DNA of 64,000 nucleotides from Micromonospora chaiyaphumensis (GCF_900091435.1 NZ_FMCS01000004.1:124001-188000); one strand, 5' to 3'. Numbered from the stretch's first letter, positions 17,203-24,583 are shown. The notes: generated by a model not told the origin, from the letters alone. Numbers and translations: made by a program.

Positions 17203-18201
17203 ATGCCTCTCACCCGCAGCCTCGACGACGCCACCGTCGTGATCACCGGCGCCTCCAGCGGGATCGGCGCGGCCACCGCGTACGCGCTGGCCCGGCGGGG
17301 TGCCGACGTCGTGCTGGCCGCCCGCACCGAGGAGGCGCTGCGCCGGGTCGCCGACCGCTGCCGGGAGCTGGGCGGGCGGGCCCTCGTGGTGCCGACCGAC
17401 GTGACCGACCCGGAGGCGGTGGAGCAGCTCGCGGCACGGGCGGCGGCCGAGTTCGGCCGGATCGACGGCTGGGTCAACAACGCGGCGGTGGGCACCGTCG
17501 GTCTCTTCGACGAGATCCCGGTGACCGAGTTCCGCCGGGTGGTCGAGGTGAACCTGCTCGGCACCGTCTACGGCAGCAAGGCAGCGCTGCCGTGGCTCGA
17601 CGCGGCCGGCGGCGGGGTGCTGGTCAACAACGCCTCGGTGCTGGCCGAGGTCGCCATGCCGTACCAGTCGGCGTACAACGCCACGAAGCACGCCATCCGA
17701 GGGCTGGCCGACACGGTCCGGCAGGAACTGCGGGTCACCGGCCGGGGCCACATCTCGCTCTGCACGGTGCTGCCGGCCAGCATCGACACGCCGTTCTTCC
17801 GGCACTCCGCCAACCACACCGGCCGGGAGCTGACCCCACCACCACCGGTCTACCCGCCGGACCTCGTGGCCGAGACGATCGTCCGGCTGCTGCGCCGCCC
17901 GCGCCGCGAGGCGTACGCCGGGGGCGCGGCCCGGCTCATGGGGCTCCAGTGGCGGCTCGCCCCGGCGCTGGCCGAGCGGGTGCTCGGCTGGTACACCGCA
18001 CGCACCCAGTTCGGCCCGGGCGTACGCCTGGACGCCGCCGGCAGCGTCTTCCACGCCGACGCGACGGCCGAGCAGACCGACGGCTGGCAGGGCCGGCGCG
18101 GGCAGCTGCTCCGGCTGACGGCGGCGTTCGGGCTGGCGGCGGCCGGCACCGCCGTCGGCACGATGGCGGCGATGAGCCGGCGTTCCCGGACGGACCGCTG
18201 A
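17203..18201 (+). CDS. short-chain dehydrogenase/reductase with C-terminal extension
   Basis: 332 aa. Classical SDR: TGASSGIGAATAYALARRGAD (NADP-type TGxxxGxG), NNAAVG, catalytic Ser in VNNASV and YxxxK in YQSAYNATKHAIRGLADTVR. Beyond about residue 245 it has an extra 85-residue tail with a hydrophobic helix (AAFGLAAAGTAVGTMAAM), perhaps membrane-associated. The ATG 17203 follows GGCGGAGA; an in-frame ATG at 17170 is less likely. The stop overlaps a possible ATG (ATGA) of the next gene. A similar SDR lies near sigH in mycobacteria. Confidence 0.88.
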   Translation: MPLTRSLDDATVVITGASSGIGAATAYALARRGADVVLAARTEEALRRVADRCRELGGRALVVPTDVTDPEAVEQLAARAAAEFGRIDGWVNNAAVGTVGLFDEIPVTEFRRVVEVNLLGTVYGSKAALPWLDAAGGGVLVNNASVLAEVAMPYQSAYNATKHAIRGLADTVRQELRVTGRGHISLCTVLPASIDTPFFRHSANHTGRELTPPPPVYPPDLVAETIVRLLRRPRREAYAGGAARLMGLQWRLAPALAERVLGWYTARTQFGPGVRLDAAGSVFHADATAEQTDGWQGRRGQLLRLTAAFGLAAAGTAVGTMAAMSRRSRTDR

Positions 18202-18242
18202 TGAGTCCCGCCGACCGGACTGATGCGCGCCGGGGGGCGGGC

Positions 18243-18989
18243 ATGCACAATGGGACGATCATGCCGACGGACGTGCGCTGCCTCGTGGAGACGGACGAGT
18301 CCTCCGCGGTCATCCGGCTGACCGGCGTGCTGGACCGGGCCGGCCTCGACGCCGTCCGGGGCGCGCTGCTCGCCCGGCTCTGGCAGCGGCCCGGCGCAGC
18401 GATCGTCGACCTGTCCCGGGTGCGGATCGCCGACCCGGCGGCCCGGGGCGTCCTCGACGACGTGCAGCGGGTGGCGGCCGACTGGCCCGCCGCGGGCCTG
18501 CTGGTGTTCGACCCGGCCGGCCTGCCGAACGGGGGTGCGCCGGTGCACCGGTCCCTCGACGCGGCGCGCGCCGCACTGCGCGACGCCCCGCTCGCCGCGG
18601 TGCTCACGGCCGACCTGCCCCCGGTGGTGGCGGCCGCCCGGGAGGCACGGGCGCTGGTCATCGACGGCTGCGCCCGGTGGGGCGTGCCGGAGCTGGCCGA
18701 GCCGGCCTCCATCGCGCTCACCGAGATGGTCAACAACGTGGTCGCACACGCCGAGACGCCCATGACGGTCCGGGTGGCGCCCCGGGACAGCGCCCTGCAC
18801 CTGGCCGTCCGGGACCATTCCGGCCGACGGCCGGCGTACGCGGGGCTGGCCCCGGTCACCTCCACGGGCGGCCGCGGCCTCCTGCTCATCGACACGGTGG
18901 CGCGGCGCTGGGGCAGCACGCCCTTGCCGGACGGCAAGGTGGTCTGGTGCGTGCTGCACGCCGAGGACGAGACCCTGCTCCGGAACTGA
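18243..18989 (+). CDS. STAS domain fused to a GHKL ATPase (anti-sigma type)
   Basis: About 248 aa. Residues about 10-110 form a STAS-like domain (SAVIRLTGVLDRAGLDAVRG, then IVDLSRVRIADPAA, where Ser is at the usual phospho-site region). Residues about 125-245 form a HATPase_c domain with N-box LTEMVNNVVAHAE and G-box VRDHSGRRP, then GRGLLLIDTVARRWG. Fusing antagonist and kinase modules in one chain suggests a self-contained partner-switching regulator. Start is uncertain: ATG 18201 (overlapping the SDR stop), 18243 or 18261 are all in frame and none has a good ribosome-binding site. Confidence 0.8.
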   Translation: MHNGTIMPTDVRCLVETDESSAVIRLTGVLDRAGLDAVRGALLARLWQRPGAAIVDLSRVRIADPAARGVLDDVQRVAADWPAAGLLVFDPAGLPNGGAPVHRSLDAARAALRDAPLAAVLTADLPPVVAAAREARALVIDGCARWGVPELAEPASIALTEMVNNVVAHAETPMTVRVAPRDSALHLAVRDHSGRRPAYAGLAPVTSTGGRGLLLIDTVARRWGSTPLPDGKVVWCVLHAEDETLLRN

Positions 18990-19067
18990 GGCCCTTTTCG
19001 CCCTTTCCTCCCGATCTCACCCGCCCGCTGCGGTTAATCGGGCGAGCGCAGTGGGTAGTTCCCGGTC

Positions 19068-19640
19068 ATGCGCGACAACGAGTACCCCACCCCCGTGTCC
19101 GACCCCGAGGCGGAGGGCCTGCCGGACACCGCCGACGACGACTCCAGCGCCAACGACGACGTGCTGACCGGACGCGAGGCGGACGGGCCGGAGCCGGCCC
19201 CGCTGCCGGCCGACCGGACCCCGGTGGCCGTGGACCGCTTCGGCACCACCGCCGAGGAGCAGCTCGACGGAGAGTCACTCGACTACAAGCTCCAGCGCGA
19301 GCAGTACGAGCGGCCCGCCGACGACCCGCTGGCCGGCCCGGTGGACCCGGACATCGCCGCCGAGGCGGACAGCGAGGAGGCCGCCGCGCAGGCCCAGCTC
19401 GACGCCGACGTGATCGACCCGGGCCCGACCTCCGACCCGCACTCCCCGGTCTCCGTCTACGACCACGGCCAGCTCGGCACGGTCGCCGACCATCAGGTGG
19501 GGCGGCTGGTCGAACCGGACGAGGGCGCGCACACCGACCAGGAGACCGACAACGTCGCCTACGACGCCGGTGCGGCCGGGGGCGGGGCCACCGCGGAGGA
19601 GCTGGCCATCCACGAGACCCAGCCGCCCGCGGCGACCTGA
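19068..19640 (+). CDS. DUF5709 acidic protein
   Basis: 190 aa, strongly acidic, rich in Asp/Glu/Ala/Pro and likely disordered in its first 100 residues. The conserved C-terminal block YDHGQLGTVADHQVGRLVEP, then TDQETDNVAYDAGAAGGGAT, is what I recall for actinobacterial DUF5709. Function is unknown. The ATG at 19068 is preceded only by a weak site. It converges on the response-regulator gene with a 3-bp gap. Confidence 0.8.
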   Translation: MRDNEYPTPVSDPEAEGLPDTADDDSSANDDVLTGREADGPEPAPLPADRTPVAVDRFGTTAEEQLDGESLDYKLQREQYERPADDPLAGPVDPDIAAEADSEEAAAQAQLDADVIDPGPTSDPHSPVSVYDHGQLGTVADHQVGRLVEPDEGAHTDQETDNVAYDAGAAGGGATAEELAIHETQPPAAT

Positions 19641-19643
19641 CCC

Positions 19644-20291
19644 TCAGCCGTCCAGGCCCTGCTCGATCGCGTACCGGGTCAGCTCGACCCGGTTGTGCAG
19701 CTGGAGCTTGCCGAGCGTGTTCTGCACGTGGTTCTGCACCGTCCGGTGGGACAGCCCGAGCCGCTCGGCGATCTGCTTGTACGACAGGCCCTTCGCCACC
19801 AGACGCAGCACCTCGGTCTCCCGCTCGGTGAGCCGGGGTGCCTCGTCGTGCGGTGCGGCCGGTGCCGCGGCCAGCCGCCGGTACTCCCCCAGCACCAGGC
19901 CGGCCAGGCCGGGGGTGAAGACCGGCTCGCCGGCCGCCGTGCGGCGCACCGCGTCCAGGAACTCGGCCGGCGCGGCCGACTTCAGCAGGTAGCCGGTGGC
20001 GCCGGCCTTGACCGCGTCCAGCACGCTCTGCGGCTCGCCGCTGGCCGACAGCATCAGCACCCGCACCTCGGGCAGCACGGCGCGCAGCCCCTGGATCACC
20101 TCGACGCCGGAGACGTCCGGCAGTTGCAGGTCGAGCACGACCACGTCGGGGCGGGCCGCCGCGGCCACCCGGACCGCCTGGCGCCCCTCCCCGCTGGTCG
20201 CCACCACCAGGTGGCCCGCCTCGGTGAGGTCACGGGCCACGCCCTCGCGCCACATCGGGTGGTCGTCGACCACCATCACCCGGATGCTCAC
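19644..20291 (-). CDS. NarL/LuxR-family response regulator
   Basis: 215 aa. Receiver domain with acidic pocket VVDDHP (Asp9/10), phospho-acceptor Asp54 in VVVLDLQLPD, and the conserved Lys in TGYLLKSA. The C-terminal LuxR helix-turn-helix reads LTERETEVLRLVAKGLSYKQ, then RTVQNHVQNTLGKL. The GTG start overlaps the kinase stop by 4 nt (GTGA), so this is the coupled partner of the histidine kinase upstream. Confidence 0.95.
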   Translation of the reverse strand: MSIRVMVVDDHPMWREGVARDLTEAGHLVVATSGEGRQAVRVAAAARPDVVVLDLQLPDVSGVEVIQGLRAVLPEVRVLMLSASGEPQSVLDAVKAGATGYLLKSAAPAEFLDAVRRTAAGEPVFTPGLAGLVLGEYRRLAAAPAAPHDEAPRLTERETEVLRLVAKGLSYKQIAERLGLSHRTVQNHVQNTLGKLQLHNRVELTRYAIEQGLDG

Positions 20292-21412
20292 CGGCCACCC
20301 CGCGGCACGGTCAGCTCGATCTCGGTGCCGGTGCCCGGCGCGGAGACGATCCGCGCCTCGCCGCCCAGGTCGGCCACCCGGCCCCGGATCGACTGCGCCA
20401 CCCCGAGCCGGCCCTGCGCGGCGGCCTCGGCCAGCCGCCCGTCCGGGATCCCCGGCCCCTCGTCGCGTACCGAGACGGTCACCGTCTCCCCCTCGTCCTC
20501 GATGAGCACCCAGGCCCGGCCGCCGCCGTGCCGGGCCACGTTGTCCAGGGCCGCACCGACGGCGGCGGCCAGTTCGCCGGCCACCCGGGCGGGCAGCGGC
20601 ACCGGGGTGGCCGGCGCGGCCACCTGCACGGCCGTCGAGGCGTACCGGTCGAGCAGGTCGCGCAGGTCCCGCTCGTCGCCCGTGCCGTCCGGCCCGGCGC
20701 CCGCCCGGCCGATCAGCGCGCGCAGCGCGGCCTCCTGCTCGCCGGCCAGCCGGGCCAGCTCGGCGGCCTCGCCGTCCAGGTCCGCCCCGCGCCGCCGCAC
20801 CAGCGCCAGCACCTGGAGCACCGAGTCGTGGATGTCCCGGGCCAGCCGCTCCCGCTCCCGCGTGGCCGCCTCCAGCTCCACCGCCCGCTGCAGCCGCGCC
20901 TCGGCCTCGACGGCGAGCCGGGCCACGTGCCCCACCACGACACCGGCCAGCAGCATGAGGGTCACCCCGGTGAGCGAGGACTGGCTGATCCGTTCCCGGG
21001 TGGCGAGGTCGGCCCCGCCCAGCACCAGCGCCGCCACGGCGCCGCGCCGCCGCCCGCCGGAGACCGCCCAGGCCAGCACCGGCCCGGCCAGCCAGGCGAC
21101 GGTCAGGGTGGGCACGCCGGCGGCGAGCGCCGCGCGGCCGACCACCCACGGTGTGGCCAGCATGATCGCCAGCACCACGCCGAGGTCCGCCAGGAGCAGT
21201 GGCCACCGCCGGCCGGCCGGCCGCGCGTAGCCCGCCGTGGCCGCCCCCGACCAGGCCAGCATCCCGAGGAGTACGCCGCCGGCGGCGACCGGGTGCGCGT
21301 AGCGGTGGGCGTCCCGGAAGACCAGCACGGTCACGTACGCCAGCGAGGCGAAGCGGAACACCGCGATGGACCGCCAGAGCGGGACCTCCAGGCCACCCGG
21401 GGACGACGGCAT
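20288..21412 (-). CDS. NarL-type (HisKA_3) sensor histidine kinase
   Basis: 374 aa inner-membrane kinase. Several transmembrane segments in residues about 15-165 form the sensor; there is no large extracellular domain. The phospho-acceptor is His195 in RLARDIHDSVLQVLALVR, and a compact ATPase domain follows (VGAALDNVARHGG N-box, VRDEGPGIPDG G-box). ATG 21412 is chosen with CAGGG 8 nt upstream. It is divergent from the small ATPase gene at 21528. Confidence 0.92.
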   Translation of the reverse strand: MPSSPGGLEVPLWRSIAVFRFASLAYVTVLVFRDAHRYAHPVAAGGVLLGMLAWSGAATAGYARPAGRRWPLLLADLGVVLAIMLATPWVVGRAALAAGVPTLTVAWLAGPVLAWAVSGGRRRGAVAALVLGGADLATRERISQSSLTGVTLMLLAGVVVGHVARLAVEAEARLQRAVELEAATRERERLARDIHDSVLQVLALVRRRGADLDGEAAELARLAGEQEAALRALIGRAGAGPDGTGDERDLRDLLDRYASTAVQVAAPATPVPLPARVAGELAAAVGAALDNVARHGGGRAWVLIEDEGETVTVSVRDEGPGIPDGRLAEAAAQGRLGVAQSIRGRVADLGGEARIVSAPGTGTEIELTVPRGGR

Positions 21413-21527
21413 GCGGGACACCCTGCCACAGCCGCGCACCGGCGGGCCGTGAGGTGCGGCGCGAGAAACCCTGACGTACGGTGGAAATGCCGCGAAAATC
21501 ACCGAGATCCATCGTCGGGACGGGTCC

Positions 21528-21983
21528 ATGACGAACGCAGAACCCCCCGCACCGCGTACGGTTGTGCCCATCGAACCTTCCCTCCTCATCGCCGAGGCCT
21601 TCACCCAGGCCCAGGTGACCGAGCTACGGCACTCGGTCACCTCGTGCGCGCACGCGGCGGGGTTGATCGGGCAACGGCTGGACGACTTCGTGCTGGCGGT
21701 CAACGAGCTGATCACCAACGCCGTCCGGCACGGCGGCGGCCAGGGGCGGCTGCGGCTGTGGCGCCGCCCCGGCGACCTGGTCTGCGAGGTCGCCGACCAC
21801 GGTCACGGGATCAGCGTGCAGCGGCTCAGCGACCACGCCCGGCCCGCACCGGACACCGCCGGCGGCTGGGGCCTCTGGCTGGCCCGGGAACTGAGCGACA
21901 CCATGGCGGTGGAGACCGGCGAGGCGGGCACGATCGTCCGGATCACCACGGCGCTGGCCGCCCGGACCGTCGCCGACGACTGA
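21528..21983 (+). CDS. RsbW-like anti-sigma ATPase
   Basis: 151 aa single GHKL ATPase domain, as in actinobacterial ATP-binding regulators of the anti-sigma/serine-kinase type. N-box LAVNELITNAVRHGGG, G1 CEVADHGHGIS, G2 GGWGLWLARELSD. No STAS partner is adjacent, though the STAS-ATPase fusion lies 2.5 kb away. The ATG follows GGGACGGGTCC. It converges on prs with a 21-bp gap. Confidence 0.85.
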   Translation: MTNAEPPAPRTVVPIEPSLLIAEAFTQAQVTELRHSVTSCAHAAGLIGQRLDDFVLAVNELITNAVRHGGGQGRLRLWRRPGDLVCEVADHGHGISVQRLSDHARPAPDTAGGWGLWLARELSDTMAVETGEAGTIVRITTALAARTVADD

Positions 21984-22004
21984 CCGGCGGACCGGGCCCG
22001 CACC

Positions 22005-22943
22005 TCAGCCGAAGAGGGCGCTCACCGACTCGCCGTTGTGGATCCGCCGCATCGCCTCGGCCAGGGCCGGCGCCACCGAGAGCACCTCCAGCTTCGGCAC
22101 CCGCTTCTCCTCCGGGATCGGCACCGTGTTGGTGCACACGATCTCCAGCACCCCGTCCTGCTCACTGAGCCGCTTCAGCGCGCCGCTGGAGAACAGGCCG
22201 TGGGTGCAGGCCAGCCGGATCGAGCGGACCTGCCGCTCGCGCAGGTGGCTCATCAGCTCGATGACCGTGCTGCCCTTGGCGATCTCGTCGTCCAGCACGA
22301 TGACGTCCCGGTCGGCCACGTCACCGATGATCGTGCTGATCTGCACCCGGTCGTCGCTGTACCGCTGCTTCGCGCCGGCCGCCACCGGGGTGCCGAGCAT
22401 CCGGGCGAACGCCGCCGCCTCCTTGGCGTTGCCCAGGTCCGGCGAGACCACGACGGTGTTGCTCAGGTCCCGGCCCCGGAAGTGGGCGGCCAGCTCGCGC
22501 AGCGCGTGCAGGTGGTCCACCGGCACGCTGAAGAAGCCGTGCACCTGCGGCGAGTGCAGGGTCATGGCGAGCACCCGGTGCGCACCGGCCGAGGTGAGCA
22601 GGTCGGCGACCAGCCGCCCGCCGATGGAGATGCGCGGGGCGTCCTTCTTGTCCGACCGCGCGTACGCGTAGTGCGGCAGCACCACGGTGATCCGGCCGGC
22701 GGACGCGCCACGGGCCGCGTCGATCATGAGCAGCAGCTCGACCAGGTGCTCCTGCACCGGCGGCACCAGCGGCTGGATGAGGAAGACGTCGCGCTCCCGG
22801 CAGTTGGCCTGCAACTGCACCTCGAGGCAGTCGTTGGCGAACCGGGACACCCGCACGGGATGCAGCGGGACGTCGAGGTGGGCACAGATCTCGGCGGCGA
22901 GATCCGGGTGGGCGGTCCCGCTGAACACGGCAATGTCACGCAC
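22005..22943 (-). CDS. prs: ribose-phosphate pyrophosphokinase
   Basis: 312 aa; makes PRPP from ribose-5-phosphate and ATP for nucleotide, His and Trp synthesis. Motifs: LQANCRERDVFLIQPL, PHYAYARSDKKD, TLHSPQVHGFFSVPVDHL and the PRPP loop VIVLDDEIAKGST. It starts MRDIAVFSGTAHPDLA. Compared with standard bacterial Prs it is a divergent paralogue (for example DDEIAKGST rather than DDMIDTGGT), so a second, housekeeping Prs may exist elsewhere. Its neighbour purC is another nucleotide-synthesis gene on the same strand. Confidence 0.9.
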   Translation of the reverse strand: MRDIAVFSGTAHPDLAAEICAHLDVPLHPVRVSRFANDCLEVQLQANCRERDVFLIQPLVPPVQEHLVELLLMIDAARGASAGRITVVLPHYAYARSDKKDAPRISIGGRLVADLLTSAGAHRVLAMTLHSPQVHGFFSVPVDHLHALRELAAHFRGRDLSNTVVVSPDLGNAKEAAAFARMLGTPVAAGAKQRYSDDRVQISTIIGDVADRDVIVLDDEIAKGSTVIELMSHLRERQVRSIRLACTHGLFSSGALKRLSEQDGVLEIVCTNTVPIPEEKRVPKLEVLSVAPALAEAMRRIHNGESVSALFG

Positions 22944-22997
22944 GTCTGTTGATCGTACGGGTGGACCGGCGCGCGGCGGTGGACGCTCCCGCGTGCC

Positions 22998-23831
22998 TCA
23001 GTTCCAGCGGTTGCCGGTCAGCTTCTCGTAGACCTCGACGTAGCGGGCCCGGGTCGCCTCGACCACCTCGGCGGGCACCTCGGGGGCGGGCGGCTGCCGG
23101 TCCCAGCCGCTGCCGGTGGCCCAGTCGCGCACGTACTGCTTGTCGAAGGAGAACTGGGCGCGACCCGGCTGGTAGGACTCGGCCGGCCAGAACCGGGACG
23201 AGTCGGAGGTGAGCAACTCGTCGGCGAGGATCAGCGTGCCGTCCGGCGCCCAGCCCAGCTCGATCTTGGTGTCGGCGATCAGGATGCCCCGGTCGGCGGC
23301 GATCTCGGCGCCCCGCCGGTAGACGTCGATGGTGATCTGCCGCAGCCGCTCGGCGGTCTCCGCACCCACCTTGTCGACCACCTCGGCGTAGGTGATCGGC
23401 TCGTCGTGCTCGCCCTTGGGCGCCTTGGTCGACGGGGTGAAGATCGGCTCGGGCAGGATCGACGCCTCCACGAGGCCCCGGGGCAGCTCGATGCCGGAGA
23501 CCGCGCCGGTGCGCCGGTATTCGGCGAAGCCGCCACCGGTGAGGTAGCCCCGGGCGACGCACTCGACCGGGACCATGTCCAGCCGCCGGCAGCGGATCGC
23601 CCGGCCGGCGAACTCCGCCGGCACGTCGGTGGCCGAGATGACGTGGTTCGGCACCAGGTCGGCCAGCTGCTCGAACCACCACAGCGACAGCGCGGTGAGC
23701 AGGCGGCCCTTGTCCGGGATCGGCGTCGGCAGCGCCACGTCGTAGATGGAGACGCGGTCGGAGGCGACCAGGATCAGGTCCTCGCCGTCGGCGTAGACGT
23801 CCCGGACCTTGCCCGAGTGCAGAAGTTCCAC
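22998..23831 (-). CDS. purC: SAICAR synthase (PurC)
   Basis: 277 aa; ATP-dependent ligation of aspartate to CAIR in purine synthesis. Signatures: LLHSGKVRDVYADGEDLILV, SDRVSIYDV, PVECVARGYLTGGG, ADTKIELGWAPDGTLILADE and a DKQYVRDW tail. The GTG at 23831 fits the family N-terminus; codons upstream run into the Y RNA promoter region. It is the first gene of the purC-prs minus-strand pair. Confidence 0.95.
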   Translation of the reverse strand: MELLHSGKVRDVYADGEDLILVASDRVSIYDVALPTPIPDKGRLLTALSLWWFEQLADLVPNHVISATDVPAEFAGRAIRCRRLDMVPVECVARGYLTGGGFAEYRRTGAVSGIELPRGLVEASILPEPIFTPSTKAPKGEHDEPITYAEVVDKVGAETAERLRQITIDVYRRGAEIAADRGILIADTKIELGWAPDGTLILADELLTSDSSRFWPAESYQPGRAQFSFDKQYVRDWATGSGWDRQPPAPEVPAEVVEATRARYVEVYEKLTGNRWN

Positions 23832-23907
23832 GGCGCCTAGTACACCATGTTGCCCGGCCGCGCCCGGTGCGGCCACCGGCCGTCAGGTCCCGGAGCGGGT
23901 TTTTGGC

Positions 23908-23936
23908 TTGCCGTGGTCGGTGAGGTCCCCTACCGT
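23908..23936 (+). promoter_or_regulatory. promoter of Y-RNA-like RNA 1
   Basis: TTGCCG (23908-23913), 17 nt, TACCGT (23931-23936): a good housekeeping-type promoter. The predicted start, about 7 nt downstream (23943-23944), coincides with the first base of the terminal stem of RNA 1. Confidence 0.7.
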
Positions 23937-23943
23937 CCAGTTC

Positions 23944-24102
23944 CGCACCTCCCGGTGCGCAGGCAACGGCTACTTCCGCTCATAACGGGGAGACGCGGGT
24001 TCGAATCCCGCCGCCGCCTTTCGGCGGTGTCGACCAGTGGCCCAGGTCACCTACGGCCCGCGAGGGCCGGTCGCCGTCGCCGCTCCGATCTCGGGAGGCG
24101 CG
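23944..24102 (+). ncRNA. Y-RNA-like RNA 1 with permuted tRNA-Met mimic
   Basis: About 159 nt. The terminal stem pairs 23944-23954 (CGCACCTCCCG) with 24092-24102 (CGGGAGGCGCG), 10 of 11 pairs. An inner stem GGCAACGG (23962-23969) faces CCGTCGCC (24074-24081). The apical module is a circularly permuted tRNA: anticodon arm TTCCG-CTCATAA-CGGGG (23974-23990, anticodon CAU), 4-nt variable loop, canonical T arm GCGGG-TTCGAAT-CCCGC (23995-24011), a full 7-bp acceptor stem CGCCGCC/GGCGGTG closed by TTTC (24012-24029), two-base linker TC, and D arm GACC/GGTC with GG in its loop (24032-24048). A GCGA-capped hairpin follows (about 24055-24068). It resembles bacterial YrlA. Confidence 0.8.
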
Positions 24103-24107
24103 CTTCA

Positions 24108-24219
24108 CGCCGCCTACCCGGTGCGACGGACACGGCTACTTCCCTGGTAAGGGGCCGTCGAGGCCCTGCGGTTCAAGCCCGCTGACGCCGTGGCCAACCT
24201 TGATCTCGGGTGTGCGGCG
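24108..24219 (+). ncRNA. Y-RNA-like RNA 2 (GGU anticodon loop and T arm)
   Basis: About 112 nt, starting 5 nt after RNA 1. Terminal stem 24108-24120 with 24207-24219 (12 of 13 pairs, one G-U). Inner stem GGACACGGC (24128-24136) with GCCGTGGCC (24187-24195). Apical module: a tRNA-Thr-like anticodon loop CTGGTAA between TTCC and GGGG (24140-24154), and a T arm GCGG-TTCAAGC-CCGC (24168-24182). No acceptor stem or D arm is seen, so this is a reduced tRNA mimic. An alternative hairpin GGGCC/GGCCC (24152-24166) competes with the anticodon stem. Confidence 0.7.
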
Positions 24220-24261
24220 TGATCGCCGTCTCCGCCCATGATCACGGGATGGCAAACCCTG

Positions 24262-24291
24262 TTGCCCGGCCGACGGTGCCGCACCTAGCGT
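24262..24291 (+). promoter_or_regulatory. promoter of Y-RNA-like RNA 3
   Basis: TTGCCC (24262-24267), 18 nt, TAGCGT (24286-24291). The predicted start, about 24297-24298, is the first base of the RNA 3 terminal stem, mirroring the arrangement at RNA 1. Confidence 0.68.
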
Positions 24292-24297
24292 CGTGCA

Positions 24298-24395
24298 CGC
24301 ACCTCCCGGTGCGAAGGTGACGGTTACATCTTGGAGGGGTCCACGACCCCGGTGAAGAGCCCGTCCGTCGCCGGCTTCCGATCTCGGGAGGCGCG
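24298..24395 (+). ncRNA. Y-RNA-like RNA 3 (minimal form)
   Basis: About 98 nt. The terminal stem arms are identical to those of RNA 1 (24298-24308 and 24385-24395). Inner stem GGTGACGG (24316-24323) with CCGTCGCC (24365-24372), one G-U pair. The apex holds only a simple hairpin GGGGTC-CAC-GACCCC (24336-24350) and no tRNA features. This resembles a classical Y RNA without the tRNA-like module. Confidence 0.68.
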
Positions 24396-24401
24396 ACCAC
24401 G

Positions 24402-24542
24402 CCGCACACCCGGTGCGCAGGCGACGGCTACTTCGGGATCCGCAGGTTGGGGGTTCGAGTCCCCCGAGGCCCTCGGGCCGATAGCTCAATCGGACAGAGC
24501 GGCGGACAGGCCCGTCGCCGACCTCCGATCTCGGGTGTGCGG
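24402..24542 (+). ncRNA. Y-RNA-like RNA 4 (YrlA type, permuted tRNA)
   Basis: About 141 nt. Terminal stem CCGCACACCCG (24402-24412) pairs perfectly with CGGGTGTGCGG (24532-24542). Inner stem GGCGACGG (24420-24427) with CCGTCGCC (24512-24519). The apex is a circularly permuted tRNA: anticodon-stem strand TCCGC (24439-24443), variable loop AGGTT, T arm GGGGG-TTCGAGT-CCCCC (24449-24465), tandem GA, acceptor GGCC-CTCG-GGCC (24468-24479), GA, TA (U8/A9), D arm GCTC-AATCGGACA-GAGC (24484-24500), G26, then GCGGA (24502-24506), which closes the anticodon stem with TCCGC. It lies 41 nt before rsr. Confidence 0.82.
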
Positions 24543-24583
24543 TGCGGTGGCGTCCTCCCACCTTGACCGACACGGGGGACGTG

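Noticed and set aside
23974..24049. Ordinary tRNA gene in RNA 1
   Set aside because: The T arm and acceptor 3' strand precede the D arm and the acceptor is closed by a tetraloop, so it cannot be a standard linear tRNA gene.
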